Source: JAIBJN01 sp963825255
Lineage (GTDB): Bacteria; Actinomycetota; Thermoleophilia; Gaiellales; Gaiellaceae
NCBI GenBank assembly: GCA_963825255.1
Contig: CAWGSF010000001.1
Span: 310,001 to 374,000 of the forward strand
Direction of reading: 5' to 3'
DNA length: 64,000 bases
Positions 8,066 to 15,325 of the stretch are shown piece by piece. A program made the translations under genes and the position numbers. Each line of letters begins with the position of its first letter. The stretch's first letter is position 1. A model generated the notes under the pieces. That model saw only the letters and a list, made by a program, of their open reading frames with translations, was not told the DNA's origin and did not search any database.

Positions 8066-9552
8066 GTGGACACCTCCTCCCTGATTCTCGCACCTACGGC
8101 GGCCAGCTCCAGCCTGGCCCCCGTCACATCGGCTAGCAGCTCGGCCGCGGTCATGCGCTGGCCCTCGTTCCAGAGCTCCCGGAGAAGGGACCCCGCCTCG
8201 CGCCGCGTGAACCAGGCGCGGCCGTACTCCTCGCGCAGGAACGACCGCAGTTGCGCGTGGAACGCCCAGGCGCGCAGGTAGCAGGACGAGTAGAAGCCCG
8301 CGTCGACGTCGGCGAGGAAGTCGGCCGAGGGCGGCTCGATCTTCGTCGCCTCCCGCTGCCACTCGACGTAGCGGGGCCGCATCGACTCGGGCTCGACGTC
8401 GCCGTGCAGCTCGAGCTCGTAGAGGAGCTTGCCCGCGTAGCGGCGCACGAAGTAGAGGAGGCCGCCGGCGGCGTCGGCGGCGAACCGGTCGAGCCGTGGG
8501 ACGTCGAGGCGGCGCGACAGCCAGTCCGGGTCGGAGACGAGGTGCTCGAGCAGCATCGCCCACCCCTCCGTCACGGAGCTGTCGCCGAGCCGCTTGAACT
8601 CGACGGCGAGCGCGGGGGAGACGTGCGCGAAGTGCTCCGCGTGCCCGGCCTCGTGGAAGAACGCGTACCAGTCGTCCGGGCCGCCCATCGGCTTGATCAC
8701 GAGCATGATGCGGCCGGGCACCTCGATCGGCGCGCAGAAGGCCCTCGGGCTCTTGCGCGGCCTGCTCTCGAGGTCGAGGTGGACGTTCTCCTGCGCCCGC
8801 AGGTCGATACCGAGCCCCTCGAGCGTCCATTCCAGGGCCGGCACCATCGCGTCGGCCGGGAACGAGGCGTCCCACTCGGGGGCACGGAAGACGCGGTGGA
8901 CGTCCGACCGCCGCGCCTCGTCGAGCGACACCCCCGCCCGCTGCCGCAGGAGGCGGTCGAACGTCGTCACGTACAGGTCCTCGGTCTCGGCGAGGAGCGC
9001 GCGGCACTCGGCGGCGAGCTGCTCGAGCGGGAACCCGAACCGCTCGTAGAGCCCGCGGTAGGTCTCCTCGCCGAGATCGCGCGTTCCGGCCCGCCGCTTC
9101 TCGGCGAGGCTGACGTGTCGGGGCGTCAGGTGCTCCTCGGCGAGCTCGACCCGCGCCGCGTCCAGGCGCGCGCGCCGGTCGGCGTCCGGCTCGTTCGCGA
9201 TCGCGGGCCGGAGCATCCGGTACGGGATGTCCTCGCCGTCTACCGAGGCTGTGAGGGACGCCTCCAGGCCCGCGATCTCCTCCGCCTCGGCGCGGGTGAG
9301 CTGCCCGAGGTAGCCGTCGCACGCGAAGCGCCAGAGCTCGCGCTCGCCGGCGCCTCCCGCGGCCGCCGCCTCGGCCAGGTTGCGACATGCGTCGAGGCTG
9401 GTGAGGTCGGCGAAGCGCTCGTAGATCGACTCGAGCTCGAAGTCCTCCTTCAGCCCCGCGTAGTGGAGGTAGTACTCCTCGTCGAGGGCGGCGATGAACC
9501 GGTCCGCCTCCTCGCGATAGGGAGCGAGGCTGCTCGACGAGGCCGCCTCCAT
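8062..9552 (-). CDS. M3-family (oligoendopeptidase-like) metallopeptidase
   Basis: The 496-residue protein has the gluzincin signature FHEAGHAEHFAH near residue 300, followed some 25 residues later by SVTEGWAMLLEHL, which supplies the third zinc ligand. This matches the M3 thimet/oligoendopeptidase F clan, though it is about 100 residues shorter than typical PepF. There is no signal peptide, so it probably trims cytoplasmic peptides. The start is taken at ATG 9552, where EEADRFIAALDEEYY begins the family fold soon after. It is the first gene of a two-gene operon with the GTPase and is divergent from yjbQ. Confidence 0.8.
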   Translation of the reverse strand: MEAASSSSLAPYREEADRFIAALDEEYYLHYAGLKEDFELESIYERFADLTSLDACRNLAEAAAAGGAGERELWRFACDGYLGQLTRAEAEEIAGLEASLTASVDGEDIPYRMLRPAIANEPDADRRARLDAARVELAEEHLTPRHVSLAEKRRAGTRDLGEETYRGLYERFGFPLEQLAAECRALLAETEDLYVTTFDRLLRQRAGVSLDEARRSDVHRVFRAPEWDASFPADAMVPALEWTLEGLGIDLRAQENVHLDLESRPRKSPRAFCAPIEVPGRIMLVIKPMGGPDDWYAFFHEAGHAEHFAHVSPALAVEFKRLGDSSVTEGWAMLLEHLVSDPDWLSRRLDVPRLDRFAADAAGGLLYFVRRYAGKLLYELELHGDVEPESMRPRYVEWQREATKIEPPSADFLADVDAGFYSSCYLRAWAFHAQLRSFLREEYGRAWFTRREAGSLLRELWNEGQRMTAAELLADVTGARLELAAVGARIREEVST

Positions 9553-9560
9553 GGGTCGCG

Positions 9561-9566
9561 TAGGAT
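9561..9566 (+). promoter_or_regulatory. -10-like hexamer for yjbQ, leaderless spacing
   Basis: TAGGAT ends eight bases before the GTG at 9575 with no ribosome-binding site between. The divergent peptidase gene has a TATCCT hexamer on the other strand (9567-9562), so the two promoters overlap. Confidence 0.5.
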
Positions 9567-9574
9567 AGCTGCCC

Positions 9575-9973
9575 GTGCGGGAGATCCAGGTCACGACGGC
9601 ACAGAAGACACAGCTTCTCGACATCACCACGGAGGTCCGGGAGGCGCTCGGAAACGGCTCCGAAGGGAGCGCCGCCCTCGTCTACGTCCCGCACACGACC
9701 GCGGGCGTGACCATCAACGAGAAGATCGACCCCGAGCTCCTCAGCGACTTCGCGACGGCGCTCGACGAGATCGTGGACGACGCGTGGCCCTGGCGCCACG
9801 AGGACGTCGACGGCCCGAACGGGCCGTCGCACGTCAGGGCCTCGCTCGTCGGGCCCCAGGTGCTCGTCCCTCTGGAACGCGGGCAGCTCGCGCTCGGGAC
9901 GTACCAGGGCATCTTCTTCTGCGAGTTCGACGGCCCGAGGACGCGGAAGGTCTACGTCTCCAAGCTCGGGTAG
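9575..9973 (+). CDS. yjbQ: YjbQ-family (UPF0047) protein
   Basis: The 132-residue single-domain protein carries the family landmarks: VPHTTAGVTINEK near residue 44, HVRASLVG near residue 90 and GTYQGIFFCEFDGPR near the end. Members are described as weak, secondary thiamine-phosphate synthases; the true role is unsettled. The conserved histidines and glutamate could bind a metal. GTG 9575 sits eight bases after TAGGAT. The following cyclase gene starts five bases after this stop, so both are probably on one transcript. Confidence 0.85.
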   Translation: MREIQVTTAQKTQLLDITTEVREALGNGSEGSAALVYVPHTTAGVTINEKIDPELLSDFATALDEIVDDAWPWRHEDVDGPNGPSHVRASLVGPQVLVPLERGQLALGTYQGIFFCEFDGPRTRKVYVSKLG

Positions 9974-9977
9974 ACGC

Positions 9978-11177
9978 GTGGCGGCGCGGCTGAGCGAGGC
10001 CGAGCTCGCCGAGCGCTCGGAGCGGCCGCCGGCGCTCGTCCGGCGCCTCGTCGAGCTGGGCATCCTCCGTCCCGGCGAGGACGGCGCGTTCACCTCTGGC
10101 GACGTCCCCCTCGTGCGGGTGGTCGCCTCCTTCGAGGAAAACGGGATCGCCCTCGAGGACATCGCCGCCGGCGTCGCGTCGGGAGACCTGGACTTCGGCG
10201 GCGTCGGGGCGTACTTCACGGAGCCGTTCCCGCCGAGCGGGACCTGGCGAGAGCTCACCGCCCGGCTCGGACGCCCGCCCGAGCTCGTCGGTCGGATCGT
10301 CGGTGCGCTCGGGCTACCGCAGCCGGGGCCGGACGACCCTGTCCGCGAGGACGAGGCCGAGGTCGTCACGAGCTTCTTTCACGCGTGGGAGCTTCTCGAC
10401 GAGGAGGAGCTCGTCCGCCTCGCGCGTTTCCAGGGAGAGACCGCACAGCGGCTGGCCGCCGCGAACATCCGCTTCTTCGAGGAGCACGTCCGCCAGCGCA
10501 TCCTCCGCATGGACGTGAGCTGGGACGAAGGCGGGCGGATCGTCGAGGAGATGGCGGGCCGGGCGATCCAGTTCTCCCGGAGGTTCATCGACTGGCTCTA
10601 CGGCCGTCACTTCGAGCGCGCGCTCGTCCGGTACATGGCGGAGAACACGGAGGAGTATCTCGACGCGCACGGCATTCGCCCGCGAGCCACCCGGGGCGCG
10701 CCCGCGATCGCGTTCCTCGACCTGACCGGCTTCACCGCCCTCACCGAGGAGCGCGGGGACGCGGCCGCCGCCGAGCTCGCCTCGGCCCTCGCCGTGCTCG
10801 TGCACGAGGCCTCCCGGGAGTACGGCGGGCAGGCGATCAAGTGGCTCGGCGACGGCGTCATGTTCCACTTCGCCGACCCGGCCGAAGGGGTCCGGTGCGC
10901 GCTCGAGCTCGTCGAGCGCGCACCCGGCGCGGTCGAGGTTCCCGCGCGCGTCGGCGTCAACGCCGGCCCCGTCGTCTTCCAGGACGGCGACTACTTCGGC
11001 CGGACGGTGAACGTCGCCGCGCGGATCGCGGACTATGCGCGCCCGCGCGAGGTGCTCGTGAGCCAGGACGTCGTCGAGGCGGGGCCGCTCGACGATGTGA
11101 GCTTCGAGTTGATCGGCGACATCGTCCTCAAGGGCCTGACGACACCCGTGACGCTCCACCGGGCGCTGTTGAGCTGA
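9978..11177 (+). CDS. Class III adenylate/guanylate cyclase with N-terminal MerR-like domain
   Basis: The 399-residue soluble protein has a MerR-like helix-turn-helix region at residues 1-70 (LSEAELAERSERPPALVRRL, then LVRVVASFEENGI). A helical linker follows, then a class III nucleotidyl cyclase domain from about residue 240. Both metal-binding aspartates are present (AFLDLTGFTAL and KWLGDGVMFHF), as is the dimer motif NVAARIADYARPREVLVS. It would make cAMP, or less likely cGMP, from ATP or GTP. The N-terminal domain may sense a ligand rather than bind DNA. Its last 50 bases overlap the end of the convergent selenoprotein candidate. Confidence 0.85.
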   Translation: MAARLSEAELAERSERPPALVRRLVELGILRPGEDGAFTSGDVPLVRVVASFEENGIALEDIAAGVASGDLDFGGVGAYFTEPFPPSGTWRELTARLGRPPELVGRIVGALGLPQPGPDDPVREDEAEVVTSFFHAWELLDEEELVRLARFQGETAQRLAAANIRFFEEHVRQRILRMDVSWDEGGRIVEEMAGRAIQFSRRFIDWLYGRHFERALVRYMAENTEEYLDAHGIRPRATRGAPAIAFLDLTGFTALTEERGDAAAAELASALAVLVHEASREYGGQAIKWLGDGVMFHFADPAEGVRCALELVERAPGAVEVPARVGVNAGPVVFQDGDYFGRTVNVAARIADYARPREVLVSQDVVEAGPLDDVSFELIGDIVLKGLTTPVTLHRALLS

Positions 11178-11841
11178 GAGCCTGGGCCAGCCCGACCAGG
11201 ACGGGGTGCGGCTCGTCCCTGCTCGAGGTCATCTGCGGGAGGAAGAGCGTGCCCAGGAAGAACGGGTGGCCGTCGAGCTCCACGATGCGCACCTCGCCGT
11301 CGTCGTCCTCCGCGCTCACCCGCAGGCCGGAGGCCTCGAGCGCCGGGCGATACTCCCGGTTGAGGCCGTAGTTGCAGTAGTAGCGCTCGACCGCGTCGTC
11401 GCGACCGTAGAGCTCGGCCGCACGCGTCCCCGGGAGGATGTGAACGCGCTGCCGCTGCCCGACGAGCGAGCAGGAGAGCGGTGTGACGACGAGCCGCCCG
11501 GCGTCAGGGCTCGTCTCGGCGTGCTCTGCTTCCTCGACTCCGAGAACGTTGCGAGCGTACTCGACGAGCACGTGCTGGAACCCGCCTCAGGTAGCGACGA
11601 GCGGCACGCCACGCTCGCGGGCGAGTCGCACCGCGGCGAGGGCGCCCGCCATGCTCCGGTACGGGCTCGCAGGCCCGATCATGAGCCCGGCGAAGCCGTC
11701 CAGGCGCTCGGCCGGGTCGTCGGGCGAGATCTCCTCCGTCGGCACCCACTCGAAGTCGATCCCCGCGTGGGCCAGTCCGGCATCCGTGCCGAGGTGGGTC
11801 TCGTTGCCGGGGTCGTAGTCGGCGACGATGCCGAGCCGCAT
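11128..11841 (-). CDS. CTP-synthase C-terminal-like glutamine amidotransferase, probable selenoprotein (in-frame UGA)
   Basis: Two open stretches (11841-11590 and 11586-11128) lie in one frame, separated only by TGA at 11589-11587. The flanking sequence reads VPLVAT-[UGA]-GGFQH, exactly where class I amidotransferases related to CTP synthase have their nucleophile cysteine (TCGGFQH). Read through, the protein has 237 residues with Sec at 85. A hairpin (7 bp, 3-nt loop starting with G) begins 14 nt after the UGA, consistent with a bacterial SECIS. The usual C-terminal FHPE is FLPQ here, so the His-Glu dyad seems absent and a redox role is possible. I recall a public family named CTP synthase C-terminal region-related (seleno)protein, unchecked. 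The alternative is a TGC-to-TGA mutation or error. Confidence 0.7.
11556..11572 (-). promoter_or_regulatory. SECIS-like hairpin downstream of UGA
   Basis: On the minus strand C-GTGCTC (11572-11566) pairs with GAGTAC-G (11562-11556), including one G-U pair, around the loop GTC. The loop lies 21 nt after the UGA and begins with G, matching the loose bacterial SECIS rules as I know them. Short hairpins are common in such GC-rich coding DNA, so this alone is weak evidence. Confidence 0.4.
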
Positions 11842-11847
11842 CCCGCA

Positions 11848-11866
11848 ACTCTAGCCCGGCTACGAT
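11848..11866. promoter_or_regulatory. Divergent leaderless -10 hexamers for the selenoprotein candidate and rlmD
   Basis: On the minus strand TAGAGT (11853-11848) lies six bases before the ATG at 11841. On the plus strand TACGAT (11861-11866) lies seven bases before the ATG at 11874. Both genes would produce leaderless mRNAs from back-to-back promoters in a 32-bp gap. Confidence 0.55.
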
Positions 11867-11873
11867 CGTCCGA

Positions 11874-13253
11874 ATGGCCGCCCCCGTCTCCCGCGACCAG
11901 GAGCTCGAGCTCCGCATCGACTCGCTTGCGTACGGCGGCAGCGGCGTCGCGCGCCTGAACGGGTTCGTGGTCTTCGTGCGGCGCGCGCTCCCGGGCGACC
12001 TCGTCCGCGCGCGGATCACCAAGGTGAAGCGGAACCACGCCGAGGCCGTGTCGCTCGAGGTCGTCGAGGCCGGGGCGCCGCGGGTCGAGGCCCCGTGCGC
12101 CCACTATCCGGCCTGCGGCGGCTGCCGCTTCCAGGACCTCGAGTACGGCGCCCAGCTGGCCGCGAAGGCGCAGCAGGTGGAGGACGCGCTCCGGCGCATC
12201 GGCGGCCTCGACGGCTTCGAGCTGGAGCCGGCCGTGCCGGCCGAGTCCCTCTTCGAGTACCGGAACAAGCTCGAGTACTCGTTCACCACGCGCGAGGACG
12301 GCACCCTCGGCCTCGGCTTCCATCGCGCCGGCCGGTGGGACGAGGTGATCGACCTCGAGCGCTGCTGGCTCACGACCGGCCTCGGCAACGCCGTCCGCGA
12401 CGCAGTGAAGGCATGGGCGCGCGCCGAGGGGCTTCCCGCGTACGACCAGGAGGCGCAGGACGGCTACCTGCGCCACCTCGTCGTCCGCGAGGGGCGGAAC
12501 ACCGGCCAGGCCCTGGTCGTGCTCGTCACTGCGCCGGGCGACCTCGCCGGCGCCGACGGCCTCGTCGGCGCCCTGCGCCGGTTCCCGGAGGTCCGCTCGA
12601 TCCACTGGGCGGTGAACGACACCCCGGCCGAGGTGACCAACCTCCCGACCGACCTCCTCTGGGGCGACGAGGCGATCGAGGAGGAGATCCTCGGCCTGCG
12701 CTTCCGTCTTCGCCCGAACGCCTTCCTCCAGACGAACACGGCCATGTGCGAGGTGCTGTACCGGCTCGCGGGCGAGTACGCGACCCTCACGGGCGAGGAG
12801 ACCGTCTACGACCTCTACTGCGGCACGGGCGCGATCGGCCTCACCCTGGCGCGCTCGGCGCTGACCGTCTGGGGCATCGAGCACTCGGAGGAGGCCGTGG
12901 CCTGCGCCGTCGAGAACGCGCAGCTGAACGGCCTCGCGAACGCGGCCTTCTTCGCGGGGGACGTCGGCCGCGACGTGGACGAGCTCCGTGACCGCGCCGG
13001 TCCGCCCGACGTCGTCGTCGTCGACCCGCCGCGGGCAGGGCTCTCCGGGAAGGCGGTGCGGCACGTCGGGCGCCTCGAGGCGCCGCGCCTCGTCTACGTC
13101 TCGTGCAACCCGACGACGCTCGCCGGGAACGCGAAGGACCTCGTCCGCGAGCTCGGCTACCGCCTCGAGCGCGTCCGCCCGGTGGACATGTTCCCGCACA
13201 CGCCCCACATCGAGACGGTGGCTCTCTTCACCCGCAGCGAGCCCGACAAGTAA
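11874..13253 (+). CDS. rlmD: 23S rRNA (uracil-5-)-methyltransferase, RlmD/RumA family
   Basis: The 459-residue enzyme has an N-terminal TRAM domain (LRIDSLAYGGSGVARLNGFVVFV would be its first strands), then an iron-sulfur cysteine set CAHYPACGGC near residues 75-84. The SAM-binding methyltransferase domain carries YDLYCGTGAIGL. It ends with DPPRAGL and YVSCNPTTLAGN, whose cysteine (about residue 410) attacks C6 of uracil. It methylates C5 of a uridine in 23S rRNA, or possibly tRNA, since the RlmC, RlmD and TrmA relatives are hard to separate. Its stop codon lies inside a 23-bp palindrome shared with the convergent gene. Confidence 0.88.
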   Translation: MAAPVSRDQELELRIDSLAYGGSGVARLNGFVVFVRRALPGDLVRARITKVKRNHAEAVSLEVVEAGAPRVEAPCAHYPACGGCRFQDLEYGAQLAAKAQQVEDALRRIGGLDGFELEPAVPAESLFEYRNKLEYSFTTREDGTLGLGFHRAGRWDEVIDLERCWLTTGLGNAVRDAVKAWARAEGLPAYDQEAQDGYLRHLVVREGRNTGQALVVLVTAPGDLAGADGLVGALRRFPEVRSIHWAVNDTPAEVTNLPTDLLWGDEAIEEEILGLRFRLRPNAFLQTNTAMCEVLYRLAGEYATLTGEETVYDLYCGTGAIGLTLARSALTVWGIEHSEEAVACAVENAQLNGLANAAFFAGDVGRDVDELRDRAGPPDVVVVDPPRAGLSGKAVRHVGRLEAPRLVYVSCNPTTLAGNAKDLVRELGYRLERVRPVDMFPHTPHIETVALFTRSEPDK

Positions 13254-13268
13254 CAGACTGTTACTTGT
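13246..13268. repeat. 23-bp palindrome between convergent genes, copy 1
   Basis: Eleven-base arms (ACAAGTAACAG and its exact complement) flank a single A at 13257. The palindrome supplies the stop codons of both convergent genes: TAA at 13251 for rlmD and, on the minus strand, TAA at 13263 for the phosphoesterase. An identical 23-bp copy lies at 18034-18056 in another convergent gap. It may be a bidirectional terminator or a protein-binding palindrome. Confidence 0.8.
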
Positions 13269-14013
13269 ACTGGCCGGCCGTCTGAGCCAGGCGCTCGAAG
13301 TGCTCCGTCGCCTCGGTGGGGCCGGGGACGGTGAGGACGTTCTCGCGCGCGAGCCCGTCGGCATCCGGGAACCCGGTGGCGCGGATGGCCGCGGCCGCGG
13401 CCTCGAGGTCGTACTCGGTGCGCCGCAGCTCGACCTCCGGCCCGAGGAGCGCCCAGTAGGCCCCCGTCCGCTCCTCGTACGGCATGCCCACGCTGCCGGC
13501 GTTGACGAGCCGCTTTCCGGCCGCCACCCGGTCGAACTGGACGTGCGTGTGCCCGCAGACGACGAGGCCCTCGGCGACGCCCTCGATGGCGGCCGCCACC
13601 CGCGTCTCGGGCGAGATCGCCGTCAGGATCTCCTCGTCGCTTCGCGGCGAGCCGTGGCAGAAGAGCGTCGGGCCGAGCCCGTCGATCTCGAGAGAGACCG
13701 TCTCCGGCAGCCCGGCGAGGAAGCCGAGCTGCTCGCTGCCCAGTTGCTCCGCGGACCAGCGGGCCCGCCGCTGCCAGAGGTCGAGATCCCCCTCGGGGCC
13801 CGGCTCCGCGATCTCCCGGTCGCCGTTCCCGCGGACGTAGAGAGCGCGGTCGCCGAGGGCGAGGAGGCGCTCGAGGGCCTCACCCGGCATCGGCCCGATG
13901 GCGATGTCGCCGCCGACGAGGATCAGGTCGGCGCCCGCGCGCTCGACGTCGGCGAGGGTGGCCTCCAGCGCCGGCAGGTTGCCGTGGATGTCGTACAGCG
14001 CGGCGACTCTCAC
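13261..14013 (-). CDS. Metallophosphoesterase (YfcE-like)
   Basis: The 250-residue calcineurin-like phosphoesterase has all metal motifs in order: YDIHGN, GGDIAIGP, GNGDRE, FCHGSPR, GHTHVQF and NAGSVGMP. This corresponds to the short YfcE/MJ0936-type branch, which hydrolyses phosphodiesters in vitro and has no settled natural substrate. It starts at GTG 14013, overlapping the stop of the upstream membrane protein as GTGA. It is therefore the last gene of a minus-strand operon with a glycosylase and a membrane protein. Confidence 0.88.
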   Translation of the reverse strand: MRVAALYDIHGNLPALEATLADVERAGADLILVGGDIAIGPMPGEALERLLALGDRALYVRGNGDREIAEPGPEGDLDLWQRRARWSAEQLGSEQLGFLAGLPETVSLEIDGLGPTLFCHGSPRSDEEILTAISPETRVAAAIEGVAEGLVVCGHTHVQFDRVAAGKRLVNAGSVGMPYEERTGAYWALLGPEVELRRTEYDLEAAAAAIRATGFPDADGLARENVLTVPGPTEATEHFERLAQTAGQYK

Positions 14014-14729
14014 GGGGGATCGGGGGGCGGCCGCTTCCTGAGCTCGCGCCAGATGAGGTCGGCGTTGGCGAGGACGAACGCGGCCGAGAGGAGTGGCAGG
14101 GCCGGAAGGCCCCCGATCTCGAACGCGACGGCCAGCGCGAGCGTGGCGCCGAACGAGAGCGTCATCAACACCCACGTCAGCCCGGTCCGCAGGGCGTACT
14201 GGACCGTCGCGCCGAGGAAGAGCGAGAAGAAGAGCACGTCGGGGAGGCCCAGCTGGGCGGAGTTGTGCTCGCCCGGGAGCGGGAACGCGATCGAGAGCGC
14301 GTCGAAGACCTGCGGCTGCTGCTCGACGATCACCTTCGTCGGCCCCTGGAAGACCGAGTACATGTCCACGGGGACGATCAAGAGGGCCACGAGCAGCACC
14401 CAGCTCACCGCCTCGAAGAAGCCGAGGAACCACCAGCCGATCGTCGAGACGGCCGCGAGCTTGGCGAAGTTCGCGGCCACGTCGAAGTCGAGCGCCCAGA
14501 ACGCCGCGGCGAGCGCGACGAGGACGAGGATCGCGCCGCCGAGGACGCCGCGGCCGGCCTCCTGCCAGAGCGGGAGGGCGATCCAGGTCAGGGAGAAGAC
14601 CGTCGGGATCAGGACCAGGCCGATGAACGCGACGTCGCCCCACGTGCTCAGGTCGGGCAGCGACTCGGAGACCGCGTAGTAGACGGCGAGCGCTGCGAGG
14701 ACCGCTAGTAGGGCGGCAGCGCGGACCAC
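14010..14729 (-). CDS. Multi-pass membrane protein of unknown function
   Basis: The 239-residue protein has about six hydrophobic segments, including LLAVLAALAVYYAVS, FIGLVLIPTVFSLTWIALPL, VLGGAILVLVALAAAFWAL, FEAVSWVLLVALLIVPVDMY and ALPLLSAAFVLANADLIW. The charged C-terminus ends in RKRPPPDPP. No family was recognised. GTG 14729 overlaps the preceding glycosylase gene by 25 bases and the stop overlaps the phosphoesterase start, so all three are tightly coupled. It may be an integral membrane partner of unknown purpose. Confidence 0.7.
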   Translation of the reverse strand: MVRAAALLAVLAALAVYYAVSESLPDLSTWGDVAFIGLVLIPTVFSLTWIALPLWQEAGRGVLGGAILVLVALAAAFWALDFDVAANFAKLAAVSTIGWWFLGFFEAVSWVLLVALLIVPVDMYSVFQGPTKVIVEQQPQVFDALSIAFPLPGEHNSAQLGLPDVLFFSLFLGATVQYALRTGLTWVLMTLSFGATLALAVAFEIGGLPALPLLSAAFVLANADLIWRELRKRPPPDPP

Positions 14730-15289
14730 CAGGGCCCGAGAGCCTTGAACGCCTCCCAGAACTCCCGCTTCGCCCGCTGCTCGTCCAGGCAGGCGTCCAC
14801 GTCCGGGGTCAGCAGGGCGTCGATCGTCGGCGTGAAGCGCTGGATCTCGCCCATCCGGTCCTCGATCTCCGCCGCGAGCGGAAACCTGACGGCGTTCAGG
14901 CATGCCCCCGCATCTTGCCCCATGACGACGACGATCTTGGGCTGCACCACGTGGAGCTCGCGTGCGAGCCAGCGCTCGGCGTCCTCGTCCGCGATCCCCT
15001 CGAACTTGACGCAGTTCGTGCCGTAGATCGCCATCGGGTCGACGTGCAGGCGCTGGATCGACTTGAGGACGGCCTGCCCCGAGCGCCCGAAGAACGCGAC
15101 GCCCTCGTGCACCTCGGCGGTCTGTGGCCGGTGCTTCAGCAGGAAGATGTCGGCGAGTGGGTGTCCCGAGCCGAGGACGGCCACGCGCTCGGCTCCGGCC
15201 TCCTTGCCGATCTCGTGGCCGAGCTCGTTGATCTCGGCGATCGCCTTCTTGAGGTAGCGCTCGGAGATGTCGTCGGCAGACACGGGCAC
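14705..15289 (-). CDS. Uracil-DNA glycosylase superfamily protein
   Basis: The 194-residue protein resembles family 4-type uracil-DNA glycosylases: VAVLGSGHPLADIFL in the catalytic-water loop region, FFGRSGQAVLKS near residue 70, YGTNCVKF near residue 90 and VVVMGQDAGACLN near residue 125. The usual iron-sulfur cysteines are not obvious, and the first motif differs from canonical GEAPG, so substrate specificity may differ. It would remove uracil or a related base from DNA. It starts at GTG 15289 and leads a three-gene operon. Confidence 0.7.
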   Translation of the reverse strand: MPVSADDISERYLKKAIAEINELGHEIGKEAGAERVAVLGSGHPLADIFLLKHRPQTAEVHEGVAFFGRSGQAVLKSIQRLHVDPMAIYGTNCVKFEGIADEDAERWLARELHVVQPKIVVVMGQDAGACLNAVRFPLAAEIEDRMGEIQRFTPTIDALLTPDVDACLDEQRAKREFWEAFKALGPWWSALPPY

Positions 15290-15325
15290 GGCTCAGGCGG
15301 TATTCGGGGTCCGCTCGCCCTCCTC

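Noticed and set aside
5903..8281. A 792-codon plus-strand open frame
   Set aside because: It is antisense to arcC and the GTPase, its composition is Arg/Asp/Val-rich as expected from reverse-strand GC-rich codons, and no family motif is seen.
8066..10369. A very long minus-strand open frame continuing upstream of the COG2403 GTPase
   Set aside because: It is a GC-rich shadow: the peptidase, yjbQ and cyclase genes occupy the region in other frames with clear family motifs. Only the part from ATG 8065 is a gene.
11587..11589. Annotation of the CTP-synthase-like gene as a plain pseudogene
   Set aside because: The only defect is a TGA exactly at the Cys nucleophile codon, with conserved sequence on both sides. 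Selenocysteine explains this better, though a mutation or error is not excluded.
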